Positions 17,669 to 26,647 of a stretch of 64,000 bases of DNA are shown here, piece by piece. Every line of letters starts with the position of its first letter. Positions within the stretch are counted from its first letter, which is position 1. Under the pieces are notes generated by a model, which was not told the DNA's origin, searched no databases, and saw nothing but the letters and a program-made list of their open reading frames with translations. A program made the translations under genes and the position numbers. This DNA comes from Opitutia bacterium (GTDB taxonomy: Bacteria > Verrucomicrobiota > Verrucomicrobiia > Opitutales > Opitutaceae): contig PLOH01000148.1 of assembly GCA_003142955.1 (NCBI GenBank), positions 169,975-233,974 on the forward strand, written 5' to 3'.

Positions 17669-20600
17669 TTAAAAACCGCTGCTGGTGAACAGATCGTCGC
17701 GGAATTGGCCGTCGAGCGTGGTGAGATAGTTGTTCCAGTAGTCGAGATCCGCCTGGGCCGGCGCGGCGTTGAGGAAGGTGAAGTAGCTCAGGAATGTGCG
17801 GATCGTTGGGGAGAACCTAGCGACCGCCTCCGGCGATTCGGACAGGCCGATCAAGACCTGCCCGCAACTGGCGCCCCCATTCAGCTGCGCCACCCAGTTG
17901 GCCAGGCCGGTCGCATCCGCCTGCCGGCCGAGAACGTTCACATAAAGCGCAGAAACGTAGTCGCTGTTGCTCATCGCGCCATAAATGCCCGCAAACTCCG
18001 AGCTCGCCGCGAAGGCGTCACCTGCCGATTGCAGCGAATTGCCCGCCCGCAGGTACGCCACCCAATTGTCCAAGCCGCCGGAATCCGGCTCCCGGAGCAA
18101 AGCCCCCAGGTATAGCCGCGACACCGGAGCCACGTAGGCATTGAATTCGGCAGAAGTGAGCAGCGTCGTCACCAGGCTACCGTGCGTAACGGTTCCGGCG
18201 GTCAAGGCGCTGCTAAAGGCGCTCAGCCCCCCCGGATCTGCAGCCCGCCGCAAGAAGCCCGGGTAAACCAGCTGCACATAATCGGAGCTGGCAAGATCGG
18301 CGGGATATCCCAGGGCGAACAGAGCATCCGTCTCGTCAGAGCCCTGCAGGAAGCCCAGCCAACTCTGCAGCTCCGCCGGCGTTGGCATGCGTTTTAACAA
18401 CAAGTAGTACAGTCGAATGATCTCTACCCGGTTTGCCAGGTTGGCCTGGCCCTCGAGCGACTCCGAGATTCCAATCAGCACCGTCCCGCGCGAGCCACCG
18501 GCATTGAGATACGCCACACAGTTGGCCAGACCCGTCGCATCGGCCTGGCGCCCCAATGCGTTGATATAGATCAGCTGGACATACTGTGCATTATTTAGGC
18601 TGCCATAGTCCTGCAAAAACTCGGCGCTGCCAACGAACCCGTCACTCGCAGCCGCCAACGTGATCGCGCCGGCATGCAATGCATTAGACCAGGCCTGCAG
18701 GCCGCCAGCGTCCGGGCATCGCGCCAAGGCAGCACAGTACAGCCGGACTACCGAATCGATCTGCCGCAGGTTGTACTCGGTCGATCCGAGCAGATCGCCC
18801 AGCACATCAGCTCGCGACTCGCCGGCGGCCAAAGCGGTGCCAAAGGCGGCGGCCCCGCCGGCGTCGATCGGCCGGCCCAGAACATCGAGATAAAGCTGCT
18901 GCAGGAACGACTGGTCGGACAGGCTGAACACCGTCAGCGTCGCGGCGAAGCTCGTGGCCTCCTGATTCCCGCCATTGCTGACGACACATCGGAACTGGTC
19001 CCCGTTCATGGCCGCCGCAGTGTTGCTCACTGTCAGTGTCGCGGTGCCACCATAGGCGCTGCCCTCGGTGAGATCGGTCCAGGTGCTGCTGCCGCTGGCC
19101 AGCCGCTGCCATTGGTAGGTTAAGGTCGCGGGCGTGCCGCTGGCAGCGACACTGAAGCTCACGCTGCCGCCGGCATCCACCACCCGACTCACCGGCTGGG
19201 CCGTGATCGCCGGTACAATGGCCGCGGAACTTCCTGCGCGGATCGTATTGTCGCCGGCATCCACGACGTAGACATTGCCCGCGCTGTCCACGGCGATCGC
19301 CGCAGGCCAACGGAACAGCGCGGCGCTGCCCGTGCCGTCGGCGGAACTGGCGTGGTTGAAGAAGCCGGCGAGAGTCGTGACCACCCAATTGGTGCCTCCG
19401 CCCACGACCGTCGGCGTCACCTTGCGGATCAAGTCGTTGCCGTAATCCGCCACGTAAACATTGCCTGATCCGTCCAACGCCACGCTTGAGAATTCAGAAA
19501 AACTGGCGGCGGTGCCCGTGCCGTCCGCATAACCCCAGCTGCCTGTGCCGGCGATGGTCGTAACGACCCAATTGGCGCCGCCGCCACCGCCGGTCGGCGT
19601 GATTTTGCGAATCGCGCAGTTGTCGGTGTCAGCGACGTAGAGATCTCCCCCGCTGTCCACCGCGATGCCAGTGGGAGTGGAGAACCGGGCGGCGGTGCCC
19701 GTGCCGTCGATCAGGCCGTAGTTGCCGGCCGAGCCGGCGATGGTCGTGACGACCCAGTTGGTGGCTCCGCCCGCCACGGTCGGCGTGATTTTGCGAATCG
19801 TGTTGTTGTCGCCATCCGCAACGTAGAGATTGTCAGAGCCGTCCACCGCCACGGCCGAAGGATAGTAGAACCGGGCGGCGGTGCCGGTGCCATCGGCCGA
19901 GCCGGAGTTGGCGGCGGATCCGGCGATGGTGGTGACGACCCAGTTGGTGACTCCTCCCACCACGGTCGGCGTGATCTCGCGGATCGTGTGGTTGACGCAA
20001 TCCGCCACGAAGACATTGCCAAAGTTGTCCACCGTCAAATTATTCGGTCCGAAGAATTGCGCGTCACTGCCGGAGCCATCGGCCGAGCCGGTGCTGCCGG
20101 CGGATCCGGCGATGGTCGTGACGACCCAGTTGGTGACTCCGTTCACCACGGTTGGCGTGATCCTACGGATCGTGTTGTTGTCGGTGTCCGCGACGTAGAC
20201 ATTGCCTGCTCCGTCCACCGCCCCGCCCCAAGGATCATTAAACAGTGCTGCGCTGCCCCTGCCATCGGCCGCGCCTTGGCTGCGAGCGGAGCCGGCGAAG
20301 GTGGTGACAACGCCGGCGGGTGTCACTTTGCGGATCGTATTCATCGTGACGTCCGTGACAAAGAGATTGCCTGCGCTGTCGATTGTCTCGCCGCGGGGAT
20401 AAGAGAACTGCGCGGCGCTGCCCGCGCCGTCAGCCGCGCCATAATAGCGGGCAGAACCGGCGACAGTGGTGACGACCCAGTTGGTGACTCCGCCTGTCAC
20501 GGTTGGCGTGATCTTGCGGATCGTGCCGTTTCCGGAATCCGCAACGTAAAAATCGCCCGTGCTGTCTTCGACAATTCCCATGGGATAGTAAAACCGCGCG

Positions 20601-21526
20601 GCGCTGCCCGAGCCGTCGGTTGAATCCTGCTTGCCGGCGGACCCGGCAATCGTGGTGACCGACCCATCGGGCGTGATCCTGCGGATCGTGTCGTTGGCAT
20701 CATCCGTAACGTAAAGGTTGTTTGCGCCATCGAGCACGATGCCCATAGGATCGGCAAACTGCGCGGAGCTGCCCGTGCCGTCGGAGGAACCCCACGCGCG
20801 GGCGACACCGGCCAGGGTTGTAACCACCCAATTCGTGGCTCCGCCTATCACGGTCGGCGTGATCTTGCGGATCGTGTAGTTGTAGGTGTCCGCGACGAAG
20901 ACGTTGCCGGCGCTATCTACGACCACACCCGCGGGACCATCGAACTGCGCTGCGGTGCCGGTGCCGTCGGACGAACCCTCATTGCCGGCGGAGCCGGCGA
21001 GGGTGGATACAACGCCAGCGGGCGTGATCATGCGGATCGTGTTGTTGTCGGTGTCCGCGACGTAGACATTGCCCGCGCTGTCCGTCGCGATCCCCCCAGG
21101 CTGATTGAATCGCGCCGTGCTGCCTGCGCCGTCGGCCGAACCCTCGTTGCCGGCCGAGCCGGCGAATGTGGTGACCACGCCGGCCGGCGTGATCTTGCGG
21201 ATTGTGTGATTGGTCGTGTCCGCAACGTAGAAATTGTCGGAGCCGTCCACCTTCACGTCCCAGGGCCCATTGAACCGCGCTGCGCTGTCGGTGCCGTCGG
21301 TTGAACCCATCGACGCGGCGCCGGCGATGGTCGTGAAGACATAGGGGGTGGCGTAGTTGCTCTGGGCCTGGAGCGCGCCCAGCGGGGCGAGGACGGCGAG
21401 CAGCAGGGGCGCGAAGCGGAGAAGCACAGCTGGTCGGAACGCGTTGGTTTGTCTAACCAGCCGATGCGTAGCAGGCCGAACGGAAACCAGGCGAGGGAAT
21501 CGGTTCATGGGCGGGGCGGGGAACAT
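17669..21526 (-). CDS. Secreted NHL-repeat / Ig-like / DUF4214 protein
   Basis: A 1285-residue exported protein. The N-terminus has a long signal sequence (about residues 30-55, LLRFAPLLLAVLAPLGALQAQ). Twelve NHL repeats follow, each with the plan GSxDGTGxAAxF-P-GIxVD-GNVYVAD-NTIRKITP; twelve blades would make two six-bladed propellers. An Ig-like domain follows (ITAQPVSRVVDAGGSVSFSV to the CVVSN strand). The C-terminus has about eight DUF4214 half-units (YLDVLGRPxDxGG type). NHL propellers bind carbohydrates or proteins, and DUF4214 is common in surface and S-layer-like proteins. The start may be ATG 21526 or the one six codons in (21508). It follows the signalling gene set but its link to it is unknown. 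Confidence 0.88.
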   Translation of the reverse strand: MFPAPPMNRFPRLVSVRPATHRLVRQTNAFRPAVLLRFAPLLLAVLAPLGALQAQSNYATPYVFTTIAGAASMGSTDGTDSAARFNGPWDVKVDGSDNFYVADTTNHTIRKITPAGVVTTFAGSAGNEGSADGAGSTARFNQPGGIATDSAGNVYVADTDNNTIRMITPAGVVSTLAGSAGNEGSSDGTGTAAQFDGPAGVVVDSAGNVFVADTYNYTIRKITPTVIGGATNWVVTTLAGVARAWGSSDGTGSSAQFADPMGIVLDGANNLYVTDDANDTIRRITPDGSVTTIAGSAGKQDSTDGSGSAARFYYPMGIVEDSTGDFYVADSGNGTIRKITPTVTGGVTNWVVTTVAGSARYYGAADGAGSAAQFSYPRGETIDSAGNLFVTDVTMNTIRKVTPAGVVTTFAGSARSQGAADGRGSAALFNDPWGGAVDGAGNVYVADTDNNTIRRITPTVVNGVTNWVVTTIAGSAGSTGSADGSGSDAQFFGPNNLTVDNFGNVFVADCVNHTIREITPTVVGGVTNWVVTTIAGSAANSGSADGTGTAARFYYPSAVAVDGSDNLYVADGDNNTIRKITPTVAGGATNWVVTTIAGSAGNYGLIDGTGTAARFSTPTGIAVDSGGDLYVADTDNCAIRKITPTGGGGGANWVVTTIAGTGSWGYADGTGTAASFSEFSSVALDGSGNVYVADYGNDLIRKVTPTVVGGGTNWVVTTLAGFFNHASSADGTGSAALFRWPAAIAVDSAGNVYVVDAGDNTIRAGSSAAIVPAITAQPVSRVVDAGGSVSFSVAASGTPATLTYQWQRLASGSSTWTDLTEGSAYGGTATLTVSNTAAAMNGDQFRCVVSNGGNQEATSFAATLTVFSLSDQSFLQQLYLDVLGRPIDAGGAAAFGTALAAGESRADVLGDLLGSTEYNLRQIDSVVRLYCAALARCPDAGGLQAWSNALHAGAITLAAASDGFVGSAEFLQDYGSLNNAQYVQLIYINALGRQADATGLANCVAYLNAGGSRGTVLIGISESLEGQANLANRVEIIRLYYLLLKRMPTPAELQSWLGFLQGSDETDALFALGYPADLASSDYVQLVYPGFLRRAADPGGLSAFSSALTAGTVTHGSLVTTLLTSAEFNAYVAPVSRLYLGALLREPDSGGLDNWVAYLRAGNSLQSAGDAFAASSEFAGIYGAMSNSDYVSALYVNVLGRQADATGLANWVAQLNGGASCGQVLIGLSESPEAVARFSPTIRTFLSYFTFLNAAPAQADLDYWNNYLTTLDGQFRDDLFTSSGF

Positions 21527-21693
21527 CCGAGTTTGCGCACAATCGGCCTTCCGACGGGGGGTAGAGGAAAGCCGAACTCCGAATGGGGATGCTATGCATG
21601 CATCTCTCGAATTTGCGCCCTGTCAATGCCAGATCCGAAGCGTATTTTGCCGCAGCAACGCCGCAAAAAATAGCAGGCGTCCCGGCGGCGGCG

Positions 21694-22983
21694 CTACACC
21701 CGGAACGGGTCGTTCGACGGGGAGGGTTCCTTCGCGGGGAAGTACACCGTGATGCGCGTGCCTTCGCCGACCGTGGTCTCCACGTGCAACAATCCATGGT
21801 GGTCCTTCACGAGTCGGGAGACTATGGCGAGGCCCAAGCCGGTGCCCTTATCCTCCTTGGTGGTGAAGTACGGCTCGAAAATATGTGGCAGCACCTCGGG
21901 TGAGATGCCCGGCCCCTGGTCGAGCACCGACAGCGCAACCAGCGGCGAATCGTTGGCAAAGGACTCGAGGCCGATCACGGCATCGGCCGGACCATTTTGC
22001 AGCGTCTCCACCGGCAGCGGTTGAGGGATGATTTCGGCTGCGACCTGAACCGTCTGGTCTTCCACCGAGCTCTGGAACGCGTTGGTGGTGAGGTTGAGCA
22101 GGATCTGGACGATATCCGTGCTGTTGATGAGCGCGGCCATGTCCGGTTCCAGCAGTTTGACGGCGAGGTGGCCGCCGCGAACGGCCGGGTGGTGCTTGAG
22201 CAGCGTCTGCAAATCCGTGAGCACCTGGTTGACCCGCACCTCGCGGTTGGAAAAGTGGCGTTTGCCCAGGGAGCGCAAATAGCGCGAGGCGATCGCCACA
22301 CAGGTGTTCACCTGCTTGGAGATGGTGTTGAGATCCTCCCGGATCGCATCGAGCTCGGTGCCACGAGGCATTGCGCCCTTGGGCAGACGGCGCTCGATCA
22401 ACTCGACATAGCCCGAAATGATAGTGAGTGGATTATTGATGTCGTGCAGGACGCCCGCATAGATCTGGCTCGTGGCGCGGGCCATCTCTTCGCGCAGCGA
22501 GACATCTTGCAGTTGGTCGGTCAGCCGGCTGAGCCGGTCCTGGGCCTCGATGACCCGCTCGGAGATCCGGTGCAGCCGCATGGCGCGCGCCACGGCCTCG
22601 CGGATGGTGGGAATGTCGAAAGGCTTGCTCAGGTAGTCGCAGGCTCCGAGCCGGAGCGCCTGCCGTGCGGTCTCGATGGTCTCGTAAGCCGTGAGCATCA
22701 TGATCTCAATGTGGGGATCAATTTCCTTGAGGTTTTGCAGAACCTCGATGCCCGAGCTGCCCGCCATGCGGATGTCCAGAATCGCGACGTGGACCCGGTT
22801 TTGCTTGGCGAACTCAACCGCTTTCTTGCCGTTTTCGACGGCATGCACACGGAAATCCTTCTTGAAGACCATGCGCAGCGAGAGGCGCGGACCTTCCTCG
22901 TCGTCGACCACGAGCATGGTCGGCAGCTCAACGGTGGCGGCCGGAACGGCAGAAGGCGGGGCAAATGCGGAAGCGGTAGTCAT
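21694..22983 (-). CDS. Receiver-histidine kinase hybrid
   Basis: A 429-residue soluble protein with a receiver domain (residues 22-140) followed by a histidine kinase. The receiver is intact: acidic pair in VVDDEE, phosphorylated Asp70 in AILDIRM, and Lys120 in LSKPF. A helical linker leads to the H-box AGVLHDINNPL (His180), then an ATPase domain with the N-box LLNLTTNAFQS, DQGPGISPEV and FTTKEDKGTGLGL. Such receiver-first kinases act as branch points in phosphorelays. It is the third gene of a leftward set (kinase, FadL, this gene); the FadL stop is 36 bases upstream. It is the best candidate for the phospho-acceptor of the kinases nearby. Confidence 0.88.
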   Translation of the reverse strand: MTTASAFAPPSAVPAATVELPTMLVVDDEEGPRLSLRMVFKKDFRVHAVENGKKAVEFAKQNRVHVAILDIRMAGSSGIEVLQNLKEIDPHIEIMMLTAYETIETARQALRLGACDYLSKPFDIPTIREAVARAMRLHRISERVIEAQDRLSRLTDQLQDVSLREEMARATSQIYAGVLHDINNPLTIISGYVELIERRLPKGAMPRGTELDAIREDLNTISKQVNTCVAIASRYLRSLGKRHFSNREVRVNQVLTDLQTLLKHHPAVRGGHLAVKLLEPDMAALINSTDIVQILLNLTTNAFQSSVEDQTVQVAAEIIPQPLPVETLQNGPADAVIGLESFANDSPLVALSVLDQGPGISPEVLPHIFEPYFTTKEDKGTGLGLAIVSRLVKDHHGLLHVETTVGEGTRITVYFPAKEPSPSNDPFRV

Positions 22984-23019
22984 TGGCAGGCAGTCCAGTC
23001 GAGCGGGAGGCTACCCGGG

Positions 23020-24273
23020 CTAGAAACGATAGTCCAGCGAGAGTGCAAAGGTGTTGATCGATGAGCTGTAGGAGCCGTCGGTGGTTTCACCGGAGACGGG
23101 ATTGATCATGCCGTTGTGAATGTTCCGGCTGGGAGAGGTGGCATGCTGCAGGGTGAGCATGAACCGCAAGGGCCCTTGGGCATAGCCGACCCCGGCGCTC
23201 CAGAACTGGCGCGTGACATCGGGGACGGCGGGATTCCACATCGCGTCAGGCACCGAGTTTTCGCTCAAGGTATAACCGGCGCTGACATTCCAGCCACCGT
23301 TCAGATAGCGGGTCACGCCGAGTTCGTAAAAGCAGCTCGATTGCCAGTTGAAGGGTAAATCCAACGCCCCGCTGGCCTTGGAAATCACGGCGGTATTCAG
23401 CCGCGACCAGTTGGTCCAGTCGATGTCCGCCTCAAAATTCCATTGCGGCGTGGGCCGGTAGGAATAGCCGGCGATGAGCACCTCGGGAAAGACGAAGGTG
23501 GAGGTCGCGGACTCAGCGGGCGCGTACGGGGAGGCGGTGGCCGTGCCGCTCAGATCGAACGACGTCTGGTGTTGGTAACTGAGGCCGAAGGCATGCTGCT
23601 CGGACGGCTGCCAGCGCAGGCCGAGGTTGAAACCGATGTCGGTTCCGTCGGCCTTAAAGCGAAACTCGTCGCCGGGCATCAGGCCGATGCCGCGGTTCAG
23701 GTCGACGTTGAGCCGGTTGAAAGTCAGACCGCCTCCGAGGGAGAACATGTCGCTGATGCGCCAGGCGACGACCGGATTCAGCGTGGAATAGGTCTCCTCG
23801 TTCTTGGTGGCAAACGTGCGAAAGCCGGAGGTGGAGGGCCAGTCAGTCGAAAGACCGTAGGGATCATAGTATCCCAGCCCCAGCGCCCAAGAGGCGTTCT
23901 TCGGCGCCCAGGCGTAATAGACCTGCGGAATGACCTGGTTCTGGCGGTTCATAGACGTGGTGGCACCGCCGGGGGCGCGATAATCAGCCCCGAAGCTGAC
24001 CACATAGGCCGTTGCGGAAAAATCCTGTCCGGTCAGCTGGGTGAGGCCGGCGGGGTTGTAATAGACGGCCGCCGGATCATCGGCGGTCGCCACAAAGGCA
24101 TTTCCACGAGCCGTCGCAAACGCATCTTGGAAACCCACGCGGGTGCCGGAGGCGTTTAGGGCGGCCGCGATCAGAACGAGGCCGGCGCCGATGCCAAAGG
24201 CCAGATCGGCCAACCCGTGAATCCGTTGCACAGAACGTGGCGTGGTGGCGCAGGGAGCAGGTTTGGGAATCAT
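23020..24273 (-). CDS. FadL/OmpP1/TodX-family outer-membrane transporter
   Basis: A 417-residue outer-membrane protein. After a hydrophobic export segment (about residues 24-44) comes the FadL signature: SGTRVGFQDAFATARGNAFVA followed by ADDPAAVYYNPAGLTQL. A 14-strand barrel follows (FGLSYQHQTSFDLSG, PQWNFEADIDWTNWS) and it ends SLDYRF with the terminal Phe of outer-membrane barrels. The family carries long-chain fatty acids and other hydrophobic ligands through the outer membrane; in Sinorhizobium FadL also passes long-chain acyl-homoserine lactones. It overlaps the upstream kinase gene by four bases, so both are coupled, which is unusual for a FadL. Confidence 0.88.
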   Translation of the reverse strand: MIPKPAPCATTPRSVQRIHGLADLAFGIGAGLVLIAAALNASGTRVGFQDAFATARGNAFVATADDPAAVYYNPAGLTQLTGQDFSATAYVVSFGADYRAPGGATTSMNRQNQVIPQVYYAWAPKNASWALGLGYYDPYGLSTDWPSTSGFRTFATKNEETYSTLNPVVAWRISDMFSLGGGLTFNRLNVDLNRGIGLMPGDEFRFKADGTDIGFNLGLRWQPSEQHAFGLSYQHQTSFDLSGTATASPYAPAESATSTFVFPEVLIAGYSYRPTPQWNFEADIDWTNWSRLNTAVISKASGALDLPFNWQSSCFYELGVTRYLNGGWNVSAGYTLSENSVPDAMWNPAVPDVTRQFWSAGVGYAQGPLRFMLTLQHATSPSRNIHNGMINPVSGETTDGSYSSSINTFALSLDYRF

Positions 24274-26303
24274 GAGCAGGAAGGTAGATGAATCACGAGA
24301 TCGGGGTCGTCCGGCTGGATGCGGGTATGCACCTCGAGGCGGCCGGCATGCGCTTCAATTACGCGCTTGGCAACGGTGAGGCCGAGGCCGACGCCGGTGT
24401 TGCGCGTGGTGAAAAAAGGATCGGTGGCCCGGGCCGCGACCTCGGAAGGGAAGCCCGGACCGCTGTCATGCACGCGGAGGGCCAGCTCCGGCCGCCCATC
24501 CGGCCCCGCTTCGGAGGCGACCGTGACTATGACCTTGGGCGGATCGGCGGCCGATTGGAGGCTGTTCAGGAAGATCTCCTGCAGGGCGTGCAGCATGCTC
24601 GGACGGTGGCAGCGCACCGACGCGTGGAGCACTTCGCTCCGGATTTCGAGTTCGCCCGCGTCCTGGCCGAGGAAATCGCGCGAACGCTTGAAGCTTTTCC
24701 GGAGCAGATCGTCGAGCGGCAGCGCATCGGTGGGGCCGCCTTCCGTCTGCGCCAGGAAGAGCATCTGCTCGGTGAACCGCTGGATCCGGCCCGTCTCGCG
24801 GGTCAGCGCCTGCTTCAGCGAATCGCGAAATTCTGCATTGACGATATCGGTGTCGAAGAGCTGCTCGTGGGTGGTGAGCGGCACGAGCGAATTGCGGATC
24901 TCGTGGGCAAAACGCCGGGCGATCAGACCCATGAGCTTGAGGTTTGACGCCTCGATCTCGGCGTGCTGCGCCGCGCGGACCTGCGTGAAATCTTCCAGCA
25001 GCAGGAGGGCCGGTTGCGGCAGCTGGGTTTTATCGGTGGGAAAGGGGATGAGCGAAACGCGGAAGACCCGGCCGGGCGCGCCGGGGTGTTCGTAGGAGAA
25101 AGGCGCCACGCTTTGACCACCCTCCACGACTTCGCGCAGGCTCTTGGCCAGGACCGGCGGCAGTTCCGCAAATTCGAAATGCGCCGGGGCGGGCGCGGGT
25201 TCCGAAAAAAACCGGCGGAAGGCTTGGTTGGCAAACAGGACCGTGAGATCCGCGCCGACCACCAGCGCGCCGCTGGTCATGGCGCCGAGCACGTCGGAGA
25301 ATAGGCGGTGGCTGTCGGCCAATTGATGATGCAACCAGGAATTCTTCACGGCGAGCCCCAGCTCTTCCATCAGGTGGTAGAGGAGCAACAGCTCCGCGTC
25401 GGTAAAGGGAGTGCCGGTGATGCGTCCACCCAGCAGCGCGATCCCGATCGTGCGTTCACGGTCATTGACCGGCAACGCGATCTCACAGCCGAGAATGTCG
25501 AATTCGCGTTTCAGGCGGGGGTCGTCGGCGAAGAACGGAGCGCTGCTTTCGGCCCCGAGGCGGATGATCCGGCCCGTCTGCGAAACGCGCTGGCCCAGTC
25601 CGCTCTTTCGGGAGAGTTCAAAGCAGTTAATCAACTCGGCTGGCAGACCCACTGCGCCGGCGCAAATGAGCCGCTGGGGATCGTGTGACGCGGGGATTCC
25701 CAAGGAGGCGGCTGGGGGCGGCGCCTCGAGAAAGATCGCGATCCTGGCGGCGCCGATGATCTCTCGCAGCTTGACCACAAAATGTCCGGTGAACTGCCGG
25801 TAATCGAGCGAATAACTAAAGATCTGCGAGAAGTCCCGCATGACCGTGAGCGCCGAGGTGGAGAGCGCGGGGGCGGGTGTTGCCCCGGCGGGCGAAAACG
25901 GCGGTGAGGAGGCGGGTCGACCGGCAGCGGGCGTCGGCCGGGTGTTTCGCATCGCCAGCCGTTGAATGACCGCCAGAAAAGTGGGCTGGTCGCATGTGGG
26001 AGCGAGCACGAGGTCCGCGCCAGCCAGGTAAGCCGCGCGTTCTCCCTCCGGTGACCCTCTTCGGCCGGCAATGACCAGCGGGCAGTCGGCGGCCGCGGCT
26101 CGAAACTCGGCAATTGCCCATTGAGCATCCTCGGAGAGCGCCTCTACCACGAACAGGCAGACGTCGAACATTCCCGCATCGAGCAGGGGGCGGGCGGCAG
26201 CCAAGTTTGGCGTCCGCAATGATTTGAATTCGACTGAGGCGGAGGGGACCGCGATGGGCGGAATCGGAACGTTCTCCCCGGCGATGATGAGAAGGTGAAT
26301 CAC
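24270..26303 (-). CDS. Histidine kinase with pseudo-receiver, GAF and PAS domains
   Basis: A 677-residue soluble kinase. Residues 1-115 resemble a degenerate receiver fold (DVCLFVVEAL, LAGADLVLAPT) without the acidic pair. A GAF domain follows (about 160-320, with GLGQRVSQTGRIIRL), then a PAS domain (330-440, VVGADLTVLFANQAFRRFF). The H-box is RRFAHEIRNSLVPL (His467), with N-box LHALQEIFLNSLQSA, HDSGPGFP and FFTTRNTGVGLGL. It has no membrane segment, so it senses an internal or permeated ligand. The stop overlaps the FadL start by four bases. It is divergent from the LuxD-like/methyltransferase gene across 344 bases. Confidence 0.88.
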   Translation of the reverse strand: MIHLLIIAGENVPIPPIAVPSASVEFKSLRTPNLAAARPLLDAGMFDVCLFVVEALSEDAQWAIAEFRAAAADCPLVIAGRRGSPEGERAAYLAGADLVLAPTCDQPTFLAVIQRLAMRNTRPTPAAGRPASSPPFSPAGATPAPALSTSALTVMRDFSQIFSYSLDYRQFTGHFVVKLREIIGAARIAIFLEAPPPAASLGIPASHDPQRLICAGAVGLPAELINCFELSRKSGLGQRVSQTGRIIRLGAESSAPFFADDPRLKREFDILGCEIALPVNDRERTIGIALLGGRITGTPFTDAELLLLYHLMEELGLAVKNSWLHHQLADSHRLFSDVLGAMTSGALVVGADLTVLFANQAFRRFFSEPAPAPAHFEFAELPPVLAKSLREVVEGGQSVAPFSYEHPGAPGRVFRVSLIPFPTDKTQLPQPALLLLEDFTQVRAAQHAEIEASNLKLMGLIARRFAHEIRNSLVPLTTHEQLFDTDIVNAEFRDSLKQALTRETGRIQRFTEQMLFLAQTEGGPTDALPLDDLLRKSFKRSRDFLGQDAGELEIRSEVLHASVRCHRPSMLHALQEIFLNSLQSAADPPKVIVTVASEAGPDGRPELALRVHDSGPGFPSEVAARATDPFFTTRNTGVGLGLTVAKRVIEAHAGRLEVHTRIQPDDPDLVIHLPSCS

Positions 26304-26647
26304 GTCAATAACTCAATTCCCAGCATGTCGGATAGGACGCATGGCCAATTGGTGTAAGTAATTGGCAATTGGGAATAGCAACGCAACGGAAAAGTGAAAC
26401 TAATAGTTGCAGAAGCTCGCTCGCCAGGCTGGAGGCACGGCGAGGCACAGGGCGGCGGGGCCAGATGAGTTGAGCGTTGCATTTGCCCATGGATTGCAGT
26501 TTCTTCTGCAGAATCCGGGAGCGGATGCGACACGTCTTTACAATTGCAGCGACATCTCATCGAGGCGGCAGGAGTCACAGCGAACCGATGCTTGGCTCCC
26601 GTCAACATCGCTGTCCATTGCTACCTCCCTGAGACACTATCCCTGCC
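26304..26647. promoter_or_regulatory. Divergent control region of the two signalling gene sets
   Basis: This gap separates the leftward kinase-FadL-RR set from the rightward LuxD-like/methyltransferase set, so promoters for both must lie here. It is slightly AT-richer than its surroundings near 26340-26410. No convincing -35/-10 pair or operator palindrome was visible, and no gene was found. Confidence 0.4.
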
